A stretch of 64,000 bases of DNA from Maniola hyperantus (taxonomy: Eukaryota; Arthropoda; Insecta; Lepidoptera; Nymphalidae). The notes beneath the pieces were generated by a model. It worked only from the letters and a program-made list of their open reading frames with translations, had not been told where the DNA came from and searched no databases. The DNA lies in NCBI RefSeq assembly GCF_902806685.2, contig NC_048536.1, positions 6,014,001 through 6,078,000 of the forward strand, read 5' to 3'. Both the position numbers and the translations under genes were made by a program. Shown piece by piece: positions 20,499 to 32,179 of this stretch (positions are counted from its first letter, which is position 1; the number at the start of each line of letters is the position of its first letter).

Positions 20499-23400
20499 CT
20501 AGAATGATACAAAGTTTTTTAAGACCCTTAGCATGAAAGTGGAAGTGTTTTTAATTTAATGACTAGCGCTGACTGCAATTAGACCTGCTGGCAAGTGATT
20601 AAAGCAGCCTAAGACGGAGCACGCTTGCCTAGAATATGTCTATTCACTTTTGATTTGAAGGAGGTATATATTATGAAGTTGTCATATTGATAGAATCTAA
20701 GTATGTGATTTTGATTGGCTGAATTTATTGTATCATCATCAACCGATAAACGTCCACTGCTGAACATAGGTCTCTTGTAGGGACTTCCACACGCCACGGT
20801 CTTGCGCCGCCTGAATCCAGCGGCTCCCTGCGACTCGTTTGATGTCATCCGTCGACCTAGTGGGAAGGTCTTTTTACGCTGCGCCTTCCGGTGTGAGGTC
20901 ACCATTCCAGCAACCAATTGATCAATAGTGAGAGAGAGTCAGTTCACCAGAGGAAATTAGGTCGTCACACTGTAGCGGTCAGACCATGGCGGTACAGGTG
21001 TACTGAATTTCTGTTACGCTGACCGGTACTTACTGACTAGTCGTACTGTTAGCTAAGTATTCAGTAGATAGTAAATACCTAAATTATGAGTATTCATACG
21101 TACGCGCGAACGTCATCAGCGTAGAATGCATTTATCATCTAGTCATCATTAAACGGTGCAAAATAATAGGTAAGTAGTATTTTTCACATACAGGCAGGCT
21201 CAGATTACCATCTGACCCCCGCAACTTATGGGTAGATGAGTAGCTTATGTTTTAGACTAGCCACCACATAAGGTTATGACTGTTATAATCAAATCTTAGA
21301 AATAGAATGCACGACGCCAACAGCTGCACGACAAGACATCACACTATCCGCGCATACGTTTGTACGATTTGTAATATGAACAAGTTTATGAAGCACTCTG
21401 CTCTTGAAAGCAAGGCGGTTTCTACAAGCGCTTTATAACTTCTAGAAGCCACGTTGGACAAATTGCTGAAGCTTTAAGCTTAAAGTGAAGCCACACGATG
21501 CGTTGCGTTGGCGATGCGACGCGCGACGCCTGAGCGGTGCCGCTGCGTCATCCTACATAGAAATCGCTGTACCATGCCACACGATACGTTACGACGTCGT
21601 CGTGCGGCGCCTAACCGCACGAGCAACGGACTTGGGACCAGAGACACGAAACGGGGAGGGGTGGTGCGTTGCAACGCCATACTTTTTGCCAGAGCGGCAA
21701 CGCAGTGCCCGTGTGGCACCCAATACTCAAATCCACAGCGGTGCGGTGCCGCAACGCACCGGAAACGCAACGTCTGGCCTCAGTCTTAACCGGGCTCGAA
21801 CAGTTCTTTCCAGGTCAAAAATTAAAATAGTACTAACCTGATTAGTGGCGCCAATCTTTTCACGATTAGCGGACCAGAACCAACCTAAGATGTTCTTAGG
21901 CTCGAGGTCCTTGCGCGATTCACATCCCTTGAAGTCGCACAGACGACCGGACGTCCAAATGTATGGAACATCGTCTGTAATTAAACAAAATAAAAATAAG
22001 TAATTATAATAGGCAAGCTGTGATAGTATAGTGGTTAAGACATTCGCATCCTAATCGGAGGTCGAGAGTTCGATTCCGGGCACACGCCTCTAACTTTTCG
22101 GGGCTACGTGCGTTAGTAAATAGTTTTGCTTTAACTCAATGCTTAGTTTTTCTTTAACGGTGAAGAAATGTTTTCTTTGAAAAGAAAAACGAAGTATTGA
22201 GGAAACCTGAGAGTTCTCCATAATGTTCTCAAAGTAGTGTGAAGTTTGCCAATCCGCACTTGGCCAGCGTGGTAGACTATGGCCAAACCCTTTCTCATTC
22301 TGAGAATTTCAATGTTAATAACTAGGTATTACTAATTTAACTTATTAACTAGCTTACCATTATTAAATACTTACCAAATTAAAATTAATTTAAATTAAAA
22401 TAACTAGATATGGTAGCCAACTAACGTCTTTAAGGCACACTTACTTTGCTGGATAAGTTTGAAGATTAGATTATTTTCCTCCTGCGTCTCCATAGAAACC
22501 AGGTCCATGCAGTACTCGCGGCAGATGTTACGGCCGTCCAGCCAGTCCACCTTCCTGTTCGCTAGCTCGGGCACGTGCCCGCTGTAGAAGTAGTTGTGTC
22601 CACGGTAGAAGAACTCCTTTGGCCCTGAAAGTAAAGAAATATTTTTCTAAGTAAACAGGTTATAAGTAGGCTTAAGTTATTTAGCGATATCCAAAAGGAC
22701 CAATCCGCACATGGCCAGCGTGGTAGACTATGAGATGAGACTCGTGCTCTGGAGTGAGCCGACGATGGGTTGATCATGATGATGATGAAAAGGAGCAAAA
22801 TAAGTAAAAAGTAGCATATTCAAATCCCACAGTTAGCCAAAGGATTCAGAAAGAAAGAGAGATTTGATGAAGAATTGGTCAAGTGTCGAGATTATGTTGA
22901 TTTACTTAGGCTCACGTACTGCATGACTGCATCCTATCCGAAGCCGAGAAAATTCTGATCTAGAAGCTTAGAATCGACTACGAAGTCCGGATGTCGATTT
23001 TAAACTGCATCCGTTTCGACGGATGATGTAGCTTGCATATTCTTGAAACCACCGCCCGCATGACGGCTCGGATTCGGATCAGACGCCATACATACGGTGC
23101 GCAACCGTATGTACATCCTACATAATTGGAAACATCCTCGGCTTGTGAAATTCGGATGTAGCGCGCAACCCTGCATACAAATAACTAGTCCTACTACAGC
23201 TCCTTTGGATCGAGAATACCCAGATTCGGATCGAATGCCCTTACTAGTGTAAGTGTAAGTAGGTATGTCATCATCAGAAAGGACATTTTCAAACAAATTA
23301 TTATCATGTATCGCTCCCTAGTGCTTCTATACATAATGTATATATTATTTATGGAAGCACTATACCCAAAATCGATTAATCGACGGAATGATAAGCAACA

Positions 23401-26400
23401 TACTAAACCTTAGTGGTTTTTTTGTTGTGTTAAAAGTATTTGTAGAATGTTCAATATTTGATAGTTAATAAAAAAAAAAAAAAAAAAAAAAAAAACATAA
23501 TGTTGAACCCTGCCTAGTATCATTGATCTAATGTGCCAGTTGATACCTAGTATTATACTATTTTATTTTTAAGGGTCTGGGAGCTCACCGTATTATTATA
23601 ATAAAAATATCTAAAGAAAGCCCCTCCCACTTAAAGGAGTCACGGTTCTCAGCAATGAGGATATTGTCGCTTCGATTCGCTTCGACTCGTACGAGTATGA
23701 GTGGGAATCGACCCCTAAGTATATATTTTAAGGAATCAGTAAGCAGGTATTTCTTATATTTAAATGCCATGATTAATGTTTATATACTAGTTTTTACCAG
23801 TTCAAATGCCATTTGACCTCTGGTAACCGGCTTACGATGTTTCGATGGACCAATTGCATAATGAAGATTACAATAATAGTCCATTTGAAAAGCCACGTAG
23901 CCCGTTATGTCGAAATTCTTTAAACCTATTCTCTGTAACGATGCGGAACCAGAAGAAGATTGTAACATTCGTAGGCTGAGTGACCGGGTTTACCACAACG
24001 GCCGATTCTGCTGGACATGTTGATCAAGTGATTCGAAGCGTATTCGAAATTATCTAATAAAATGCTAGTGGTGCATGCCCGGGATCGAACCTTTAGCCTC
24101 CCGAATATAAGGCCTTACATGTATGTAGCCGCCATATTGGTAGATATTATTAAAGGAAGAATTAGTGGGCTCATGTCACCAAAAACAATTTGCACTCGGC
24201 AGTCGGCACCTATACAATTGATAGGTACGACAAGGCTACCTAGTCGGCCTCACCTCACGTAATACAATCAACAGCAAGAATAAATAAATGAATAACAATT
24301 CACACGATCAGTTGCAGTTGCCTATATGGTTAGAGGTTCGTTAATGGCAGACGACCCTCGGGTGGCAGGTCATGTACCTAACGAAAACACGAAGCCTATC
24401 ACGGTCACGACATTGAAGACTATAGCTGAATTTAATAAACGTTAAATTGTGCCTCGTATGTCGTAAGTGCAATGGAACACGTCTTTACATAACCATGCAT
24501 CGGCGACCTTTCCGTGTTGCATAAGATCGGTCACCTAACATGTAAAATGCGTTTTGCCAAAATAAAATCAGTTGACGCCTTCTTATAAAAAACCGGCCAA
24601 GTGCGAGTCAGACTCGCGCACCGAGGGTTCCGTACTATGGTACCACAGTCGTTTTTTTTACGTTTGGCACCATACATCAAAAACTATTTTGCATAAAAAT
24701 AAATAAAAATCTGTTTTAGAATGTACAGGTAAATCACTTTCATACAATACCCCAGTTGGTATAGTTATCTTACTTTGAAAATACTAATTATTTTTTCATG
24801 AACATTAATTTTTGTAACCACAAATTCACGGTTTTCGGATGTATTCCTTTACCTACCTTCCTGCCTTTCATAATTCTAGGTCAACAGGAAGTACCCTATA
24901 GGTTTCTTAACATACAGACAACAAAGTGATCATATAAGGGTTCCCTTTTTCCTTTTGAGGTACGAAACCCTTAAAATAACGAAGGTCTGGCCCTCCCGGG
25001 TTATTAGTCCATTATTTAAATTGATTAACGAGACGAATTCCGTATAGGGTCGCAAAATTAAGATACATTTGCCTAAGAAAGGTTTACTTGGGCTTTGACT
25101 TTAAAGAAAAATACGCTAATACTGTTGAAAAAGGAACAATAAAATTTATTCTGAAATGTAAAAAAATATCAATTCTCCAATTGACCCTGCCAGTAGTTGA
25201 ACCCGCCAATTTTATAAGACCGCAGTGCTCACCACTGCGCCAGGGAGGCCGTGTTATCGAGGATCGTGTACTTCATAATTTATATTCTCTTTGTTGTAAT
25301 TCTAATTTGGCCGACAGATGCGTCTGTCACGAGGTTAAAGTAGGCCAAGGAATACTTACAACTTACTAATAGGTACGAGATCTAACTATTTTTATGTCTC
25401 AGTGTCATCATAGGTGACTCTAATTGTTCAACTGTTTACATAATCTCTACTGTTCAACATTGTTTTAATTTGTAGGGTAGGAGGTACCTATACCTATAGT
25501 CTAGGGATAGAAATAGTAAGACTTTGATCAAAATCCATCTGCTGGAACCCCAGACACAGCTTGACGCGAAAATCACGTTAACATTCTTGTCGATCTGTCT
25601 GTTTGTTTGTCGGTATGTTCGGTATTTTTGCAATTAGTTTTATACTAACTTCCCGGTGAGCTCTAGGCTTGAAATTTTAAACATTTTCTTTTGTTGTCTG
25701 TCTGTCTGTCTGTCTATCTGTCGGTCTGTCAAAAAACCTACAGGGTACTTCCCGTTTACCTAGAATCATGAAATTTGGCAGGTAGGTAGATCTTATACAC
25801 TGATTTTATCTATGATCTTATAGCAGACATTCGGGGAAAAATCAGAAAACCGTGAATTTGTGGTTACATCACACAAAAAGAATTAAATTGTGGTCATGAA
25901 CTAATAATTTGTATTTTCAATTTTCGATGTAAGATAACTATATCAAGTGGGGTATCATATGAAAGCTGGTCGGTCACTGTGCATTCTAAAATAGATTTTA
26001 ATTTATTTTTATGCATCATAGTTTTTGAATTATCGTGCAAAATGTCTAAAAAATACGACCCTCCCTCCGACGTACAACCCTCGTTGCGCGAGCCTGACTC
26101 GCACTTGGCCGGTTTTTGTTGTGAGGGAGATCTCATACCAAATATAATATTAAATTAATAAAATATCAACACGGTAAATTATTTTGATTAAGAGAATTGG
26201 ATAGTTAGATAATATTATACTAATTAGTATAATTTGGATAGCTTTATCTGCAAATGGGTTTTCAAATTCAAAGTCAATATAATTAATGGTTTTTTAGGAT
26301 ACAGCGTGAAAATTTTAAAGTAGAGGTAGAGTGACCCATGATCTCATTAATTATGTCTGAATACCTGTTTTCACATTTATTTTATTGCTTATAGTTGTAT

Positions 26401-29400
26401 ATACCTACCGACTAGATATTGGTCGCAACCTTGTCCGCGTGGTTTTGACTTTTTTTGAAATCCCGTGGGAACTTATTCAATTTTCGGGATAAAAAGTACC
26501 ATGCAAGTCTGCAGCATGCAAGCTATCTCTGTATCAAGTAGATAATGCCTGCAACTTCATCCATGTGGAATTTTTTTTAAATCTCGTGGGAACTCTTCGA
26601 TATTCCGAAACCAAAAGTACCTAGTCCACGCCCGTCCCTGGGATGCAATCTATCTCCGTATCAACTATCAAATTTTGTCAAAATCGGTTAAACGGAAGAG
26701 CCGAGAAAAGCTAGCAGTCAGACAGACACACTTTCGCATTAATAATATTAAGTAAGTAAATAGGTATGGATAAGTAAATTATTATGTATTTCTTATGTTA
26801 ATCTTCAGGCGATTGCACAAATAGGTACGTAAGTAGGTAGGATATTTTATAATGAGGTGCGATTGCAAAGTTGAATGCGCTTAGATTCGCACGACGTGCG
26901 ATTATTAGGTACCGAGGTATAGGTACTTGTGTACCTTACAGAATATAATGAAACCTTGTGCTTTGACAGATAAACAGAGAACAGCACAATAGAAACGCAT
27001 TTATATCTTTACGAATAAGCCGTCGGTAATGATTAGATAAGTATACCTACTCATACATTTTATCGTCATCATCACAACCCATCGCCGCGCCGGCACACCA
27101 CACTATTGAGCACGGGTCTTCTCTCAGAATGAGAAGGGTTTAGGCCGTAGTCCATCACGCTTGCAAGTGCGGATTGGCAAACTACAGAAACTGCCCAGCC
27201 AGCATGCATGTTTCCTCACGATGTTTATCTTCACTGTTAAAGCAAGTGCGTGCCTGTAATCGAGCTCCCGATATCCCGATAGGAGGCCGACGTCTTATAA
27301 TCACTAGGCTATTATAATTTCACTGGACATTTGTACGATGCACGTACATTTTGGATATATACATTTAAAACGTAGAGAAGATACCTACTGCTTTTTAGAT
27401 GGTAGGATCCTAATAATTGATCAACATAATGGAACTACGGATGTACGTACGTACGTACCTATACTAGAAAGGTATACCCTACCAATAACAAACGAGCTTC
27501 TAATCGAATGTATCGTGCTGTAGCTAATAAAGTCTAATAATAACTTCAGACAAGACTATATCGTTGTTTGAAGCTTTCATTAGTAAGAAGTTTTTAAGTA
27601 AGTGTCTTGTTATGAAATCCTGATGCAAAATTACGATATAATTATAAAATACACGCTAACGTTTCAATAGCCACAAAAGAAATTCGTAATAATAGTTCTC
27701 TAGATCGTAACTTCGTAGGTAGGATCCTAATCTCTATCGTTTGGATATGTCAATCTCTATTATAATAATTACAAGTTGTCTATTGCTTTTGCTATTCATT
27801 TGTAAATATCAAAGCTTACTTCGCGTTCCTAAGATGAAATAAGTATAGAATTTTACAATGGGTTTGTAGAATTGAAAGGTTGTGTTTGGACGAAGGCTGA
27901 GTTGCAACATCCCTGGCATCTTGAATTTATTTTACTTAATTATGAATGATGGCGAAGTGAGAATCTATTTTCAATAGAACATTCATAAATATTTTAACGA
28001 CAGGCAATCGATGACAGTCGATGATGATGAATTTATGACTATAACATAAAGACCTGTATTAATTAAGGTTCCGTACCTCAAAAGGAAAAACGGAACCCTA
28101 ATAGGATCACTTTGTTGTCTGTCTGTCTGTCTTCTTCTGTCTTTTGTCAGGGTACTTCCCGTTGGCCTAGAATCATGTTTGGCAGGTAGGTAGGTCTTAA
28201 TATTATTAGGGGAAAAATCCGGAATCCGTAAATTTGTTTTTGAAAAAAAAAAAAAAAATGTTTTCATGAACAAATATTAGTATTTTCAACTTTCAAAGTA
28301 AGATTAATATACCAAGTGGGGTATCATATGAAAGGGCTTTACTTGTACATTCTAAAACAGACAAAACAATTTTTATTTATTTTTATGCGTAATTGTTTTG
28401 ATTTATCGTACAAAAATACGACTGTAGTACGGAATCCTCGGTGCGCGAGTCTGACTCGCACTTGGCCGGTTTTTTTCTAGGAAACGCATTTTTGTTTTCT
28501 ATTTCTGACACGTCTTGCGGGTTAGGTGGTTAGTTTATTACTATAGCCACGGTTGTAGCTTTCCATCAGACACACATGGAACATGGATCCGTTGAGCTCT
28601 TCTTTAAAACCTTAGTCCGTGGTCTAAAGATTTGAAGTTACTTTAAAGATACAGGAACTTGAAAGACCTTTAAAGCATAATTAATTTAATAGATTAATCA
28701 ATTATTATTGAACTTTACAGTATGGTACGCTTGAACGCTCTAGAATCTGGGACTCTATCTAATGTTATCTAGTTACCTAAGTTGAAAATGTATCTCTAGT
28801 TGCTTATGTGAGTTGTGCATTTCCTCAAAGTAAAGTTGAAAGATAGTAAAGTTCATTGCTCAGAGTTAACTATCTACTGTCCTATTGTTTGTGGTAACGT
28901 TTTAGAAACAAGGAAATCCGATTATACCAACCCACTGCATATAAGGTAGGTATGAATATTACCATTGTGGTTCATATAAATAAAATTAGGTATAAATAAT
29001 CCATACTAATGCGTATTGTAATTAATGTGAAAGTGTGTCTGTCTATATTTCTGTCCGCTAGCTTTTTTGCGGCCCATCCGTTTGACCGATTTTGACGAAA
29101 AGATTAAGCAGCCTTTGTCCTGAAAAATCAAAGAGTTCCCACGGGATTATGCGGACGAACTCGCGGGCATCAAAAAATACCTAATACGTTTTTCAAATTT
29201 AGAGTCCACAATCCACATAAGTAGGCATGTTTTTCTATTTTTGGCTGACTCTTTTAAGATTTTTTCTGTATTTTTGTAGGTATTTTTCATATAGGCACGT
29301 ACCTTCCTAATCTACATTCTAGTTTCTTTCTTATACTTCTCGAGAGATACAAAGTCAAGCGCAAACCTGCATAATTATAATAAAATTAATTACTTATCTA

Positions 29401-32179
29401 CTTAATTAGTACACGATACTGTTTTTGTTTAAGTTTCGAACATCTCGGTGAATGCCACATTTCGTAAGCGGTTGGTTGGTAGGTACCTATCTACTCTATC
29501 ATTCAGAGTTGGGACAACTTGCTGAACCACTGTTACGTGATCCATTCATTTTCACCGTTTCTTGTGGTAGTGTAGCTATTGGACGAGTCACGAGTGGCCT
29601 ATTTGCGACATTGAACTTCATTCATAATATACTCGTACCGGATTTATGCATTAAATGTTTCCGAGTTTTTACTTTTGTAGGTACCTAATCTAATCTAATT
29701 ATTATAACTAAGTAGGTACCGAAGGATTCTCCATTTAGCACCGTACAAGGCAGGAACAAGGGCTAACTAATGAAATTATTTGTAGGAACCTATTTCCTAC
29801 GTCAATACAGGTAAACCACAGAGTATCTAAGTTACACAGAGGCACCAGGAATTATTGAAAATGATAGAATTACCAAATCATACCTACTAGGACTAAGTAA
29901 AAGAACTGGGAAGAAGAAAAATTATATTATAGGTTGGTATTAATTTTGTGTTTGTGTGTACAATCTAAACAAAATACATAAGTATCGTCGATGCGAATGC
30001 AAATTCTGCTACTTATGTGGAACATCGCAAGTTTTCAGGGGACTTAACTTAAATTTTTACTTCAGGGGGATTAAACTTAATTTTTTTGAATAAATTAGCA
30101 TTCCTTTTAATCAAAATCTCACAGCTAAAAATTGCATCTCTTGAATTAACTTACATGCTAAAAAATGGGGTAAAGCACGCACACGTGCCTTTTAATATTA
30201 TACAAAATTGCATCAAAAAAATTTAAATTTTAAAAATTACAGCCGATTTTGCATACGCATCACACCTACGTCACAAAAAAAGGCGTCACAGACGTGTTAT
30301 ATAGGTTACATAACACGTCGGTGTACGACAAGGAAAATCGCTTTCCCTGCCACGGCACGTAAGCACCTACTGTGTTGTGAATTTGTGATTAGCGATGTAG
30401 CCATGATGTGGCCAAAAATTCAAACGACGCAGATTTTATATAGATAAAACTGGCCGACTTGCGCTCGGTTCCCAAGGGTGGGCTACTTAAGGTACCTTTT
30501 ACGTGTTATTTATAAATTATGATGAAAACTGCATTGAAATGCACCAGAACCTTAGAAGTTACAAGCGCGGATTACCACTTTGTTTTACAATAGCTGTTAA
30601 GCAAAAAACAACTAGTGGGTTGGTGACGACAGCATAATATTATATCTAGTAGATTTTACAACGTTTTAAATTTTTACAACGTTGACGTAATCGATAACGG
30701 AACTGTGTGACCGAACTTAAGAGGACGCAGTTCAGCGCTTTCTTCATACAAATGTAGGAGGGTGATTACTACATTATTTGATATTGTACGCTCAATACTA
30801 AGTAATATATCGGTTTGTCTTGCCATTATCTAGGTTTATTGATATATAAAACATTGAAAAAATATTGATTTTAAAGTTGCGAGCCTCAAAATATTCATAT
30901 TTTAACACTAAATTTATGTCAACTTTGGGCGTAAATAAATAAGATTAGGAGTGTGAAAATTCTAAAATAATTTAACATTAGACGTAGTTTATTTATTAGT
31001 TAAATATCTTTACTTTCCAAACATACATTTAGTATTTTTTCTCAAAAAGACCTAACTAAACCCTTTTCACGCGCTTAGTTTCGGTGAAAATCATCGTGCC
31101 TTTCTCTTACAATGTCAGGTGAAAAGTTAACAGATTACCCACGTGCGCCGCAAATTTCGGTCGAGCGTACTGCGTCACCTTAAGACGTCGCTTTTGGCCG
31201 TGCGTGCCCATCAAATAATTTTACAAAAAAAAGCAGTAACGGGAAAAGTATTTACAATACCGACCCTTTACATCTGCGCTAGGCTTATGTAACAATCTGA
31301 CGAGGAAAATTATTATTTAGCACATCACGTGCTGCTTGAAGGTCACTGAATTAGAGGTCAAGGTTACATAGATCTGTGTCAATACACAATTCAGTTTCTC
31401 CATATCTACTCGACAAGGTAATTATGCTCACCTAAGATGGGCTAATCACCTTTAAATCATCTACCTATACCGGTTTATAGTGTAAATTGTAGATGCTCAC
31501 AAATAACGAGGTAGGTATATTAAGATTTGTCTATATGGTACAGCCAATTATTATAGTAGGTAGTTTCAAAGGTGTCACCTTATCTAGAGCTCCGAAAGAT
31601 AAATTTGAATAACTTGTTTGGACACTTCAGTCATTAAGTAGGAAATATTTTATTCGAAATTTATTTTTTGAACATATTCAATTTCGATGTTATTTGGCTT
31701 GGCGACAAAATTGAGTTGTGAAGTGAAAAACTTCTAGCTAGTAAGCTATAAGTAAATGCATAGATACCTCCCTGCATCAATGGGTAAAGGTGTATTCATG
31801 TCAGGCTATAAATTGTTTGGAAGTTCACATTAACCTGCGAGAGTGAGACAGACTAATAGATGTTACGAACAGACTGCCGCAACACTATCTAAGCTCGAAG
31901 TTTCATACGTGCCCAAGATCTGTCAAAACAAAAACGCGGGCGTACCAAAAATGCGCACAAAGGACATCTTCTACCCAGTCCAAAGCCGAAATGCCAGCAC
32001 ATTGCGATCTTCAAGAATGAGTTTATTTTTTATAGGGACTGAGCCACATAGATAAGTCTGAGGCACTTACTGTTAGCGCATTTCTGAGGATTGGGGAGGG
32101 ACAGAAACCGTCCAGGTTTTTGTGCTGCAGCCAGCGCTACCAGTGCCGCCGCGCACACCACCAGCAGCCACAACTGCAT
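20253..32179 (-). CDS. Secreted C-type lectin-domain protein, four coding exons, 223 aa
   Basis: Joining 32179-32071, 22624-22445, 21974-21838 and 20498-20253 gives one open frame of 672 nt ending in TGA. Residues 1-19 are a signal peptide (hydrophobic core LWLLVVCAAALVALAAA, likely cut before Gln20), so the product should be secreted. A C-type lectin fold follows: Cys34, Cys71, Cys75, Cys109, Cys114, Cys177, Cys196 and Cys204 can supply its disulfides. The core WFW is at 128-130. A QPD motif (162-164), which in this family coordinates calcium and favours galactose-type sugars, is present. The usual WND is WHD (191-193), and the domain closes with VVCE (202-205). NGT at 171 is a possible N-glycosylation site. 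The acidic EDSEELLN tail resembles a conserved insect family of single-domain secreted lectins (I recall Drosophila CG4115/CG6055-like proteins; not checked). No transmembrane segment follows. The ligand is unknown. The gene has no coding neighbours in this window. Confidence 0.93.
20725..20905 (-). mobile_element. LINE C-terminal/tail fragment in lectin intron
   Basis: ATCATCAACCGATAAACGTC, GCTGAACATAGGTCTCTTGT, CGACTCGTTTGATGTCATCC: the reverse complement of a common lepidopteran LINE 3' end. Lies in the intron between coding exons 3 and 4. Confidence 0.6.
21307..21438 (+). pseudogene. Zinc-finger-like remnant (43 codons), related to 4058
   Basis: ATG-started frame with a His-His-Thr followed by IRAYVCTICNMNKFMKHSAL: the H-T-linker, the Cys-x2-Cys and the Phe/Leu pattern of a C2H2 finger. 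The frame ends in TAA before the histidine pair. DNA around TGTACGATTTGTAATA and ATGAAGCA matches the 4.1-kb remnant. It lies antisense inside the last lectin intron. Confidence 0.4.
21484..21785. mobile_element. TTAA-flanked GC-rich MITE (302 bp)
   Basis: TTAA at 21480-21483 and 21786-21789. The ends AGTGAAGCCACACGATGCG and the inverse of CGCAACGTCTGGCCTCAGT match at about 15 of 19 positions. The interior is rich in GCGTTGC/GCAACGC words, which makes long but meaningless ORFs on both strands. A TTAA duplication is the piggyBac signature. Confidence 0.6.
21838..21974 (-). CDS. Lectin coding exon 3
   Basis: 137 nt, residues 97 (split Asn) to 142, acceptor ATTACAG, donor GTTAGTA. Contains YIWTSGRLCDF, the Cys109/Cys114 pair and GWFWS. 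The length is not a multiple of three, so skipping this exon would shift the frame. A SINE lies about 43 bp upstream and a TTAA-flanked MITE about 52 bp downstream in transcript direction. Confidence 0.93.
22017..22320 (+). mobile_element. SINE, full length, in lectin intron 21975-22444
   Basis: Head GTGATAGTATAGTGGTTAAG and GAGAGTTCGATTCCGGGCAC, then the full body to CCCTTTCTCATTCTGAGA. It is antisense to the lectin and fills about two thirds of this 470-bp intron. Confidence 0.8.
22445..22624 (-). CDS. Lectin coding exon 2
   Basis: 180 nt, residues 37 (split Arg) to 96 plus one base. Acceptor TTTCAG, donor GTAAGTG. Encodes the start of the lectin fold, including the conserved block WLDGRNICREYC and the helix METQEENNLIF typical of C-type lectins. 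Confidence 0.93.
22697..22792 (+). mobile_element. SINE 3' end
   Basis: ACCAATCCGCACATGGCCAG to GATGATGATG. It lacks the middle part between the GACTATG and GAGACTCGTGC blocks. Confidence 0.6.
23469..23495. repeat. Poly(A) run of 27
   Basis: Uninterrupted A tract after TTAATA. It could be the tail of a retroposon, but no element body is visible to its left. Confidence 0.7.
24063..24110 (-). mobile_element. SINE head fragment
   Basis: TGCCCGGGATCGAACCTTTA then GCCTCCCGAATATAAGGCC, the inverse of the B-box side of the tRNA-like head. Confidence 0.5.
24586..24973 (+). repeat. 1887-type repeat, full copy
   Basis: AAAAACCGGCCAAGTGCGAG to TTTGAGGTACGAAACCC. Confidence 0.8.
25190..25275 (-). mobile_element. 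tRNA-like SINE fragment of a second type
   Basis: GCAGTGCTCACCACTGCGCC (stem) with TGAACCCGCC before it looks like the reverse of a tRNA anticodon/T-arm region. The sequence differs from the 1097 family. Confidence 0.35.
25690..26119 (-). repeat. 1887-type repeat, nearly full
   Basis: Starts at a (GTCT)n run instead of the GGTTCCGTACC end, then has all blocks to CACTTGGCCGGTTTTT. Confidence 0.75.
26425..26745 (-). mobile_element. Type B Helitron-like element(s)
   Basis: Two successive copies of the TCCCGTGGGAACT block (26461 and 26582) with CCGCGTGG ahead, and an ACACTTTCGCATTAATAATA end. Probably one insertion next to or inside another. Confidence 0.6.
27065..27310 (-). mobile_element. SINE, nearly full length
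   Basis: From ATCATCACAACCCATCGCCG through AGAATGAGAAGGGTTTAGGC to the tRNA head side (AGGAGGCCGACGTCTTATAA). Confidence 0.75.
28066..28477 (-). repeat. 1887-type repeat, full copy
   Basis: AGGTTCCGTACCTCAAAAGG to CTCGCACTTGGCCGGTTTTT. Confidence 0.8.
29018..29172 (+). mobile_element. Type B Helitron-like element
   Basis: ATGTGAAAGTGTGTCTGTCT, TTTGACCGATTTTGACGAAA, AAAGAGTTCCCACGGGATTA, GCGGGCATC; the part between the last two blocks is shortened. Confidence 0.6.
32071..32179 (-). CDS. Lectin coding exon 1 (signal peptide)
   Basis: Encodes residues 1-36 plus one base of codon 37. The ATG is immediately preceded by the acceptor CCACAG with a T-rich tract upstream, so translation starts on the first base of this exon. 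The donor is GTAAGTG. It carries the whole signal peptide and the first 17 mature residues including Cys34. Confidence 0.92.

Larger units (their letters stand above)
22625..32070 (-). other. Lectin intron between coding exons 1 and 2 (9.4 kb)
   Basis: Defined by the flanking coding exons. Contains three copies of the GGTTCCGTACC repeat, SINEs and Helitron-like pieces. From about 29200 to 32070 I see no recognisable repeat or gene. 30180-31300 is locally richer in CpG than its surroundings but has no readable ORF. Confidence 0.85.

Noticed and set aside
21480..21841. Overlapping 93-118 codon ORFs
   Set aside because: Products of the GCGTTGC-rich MITE sequence; open in several frames at once and not protein-like.
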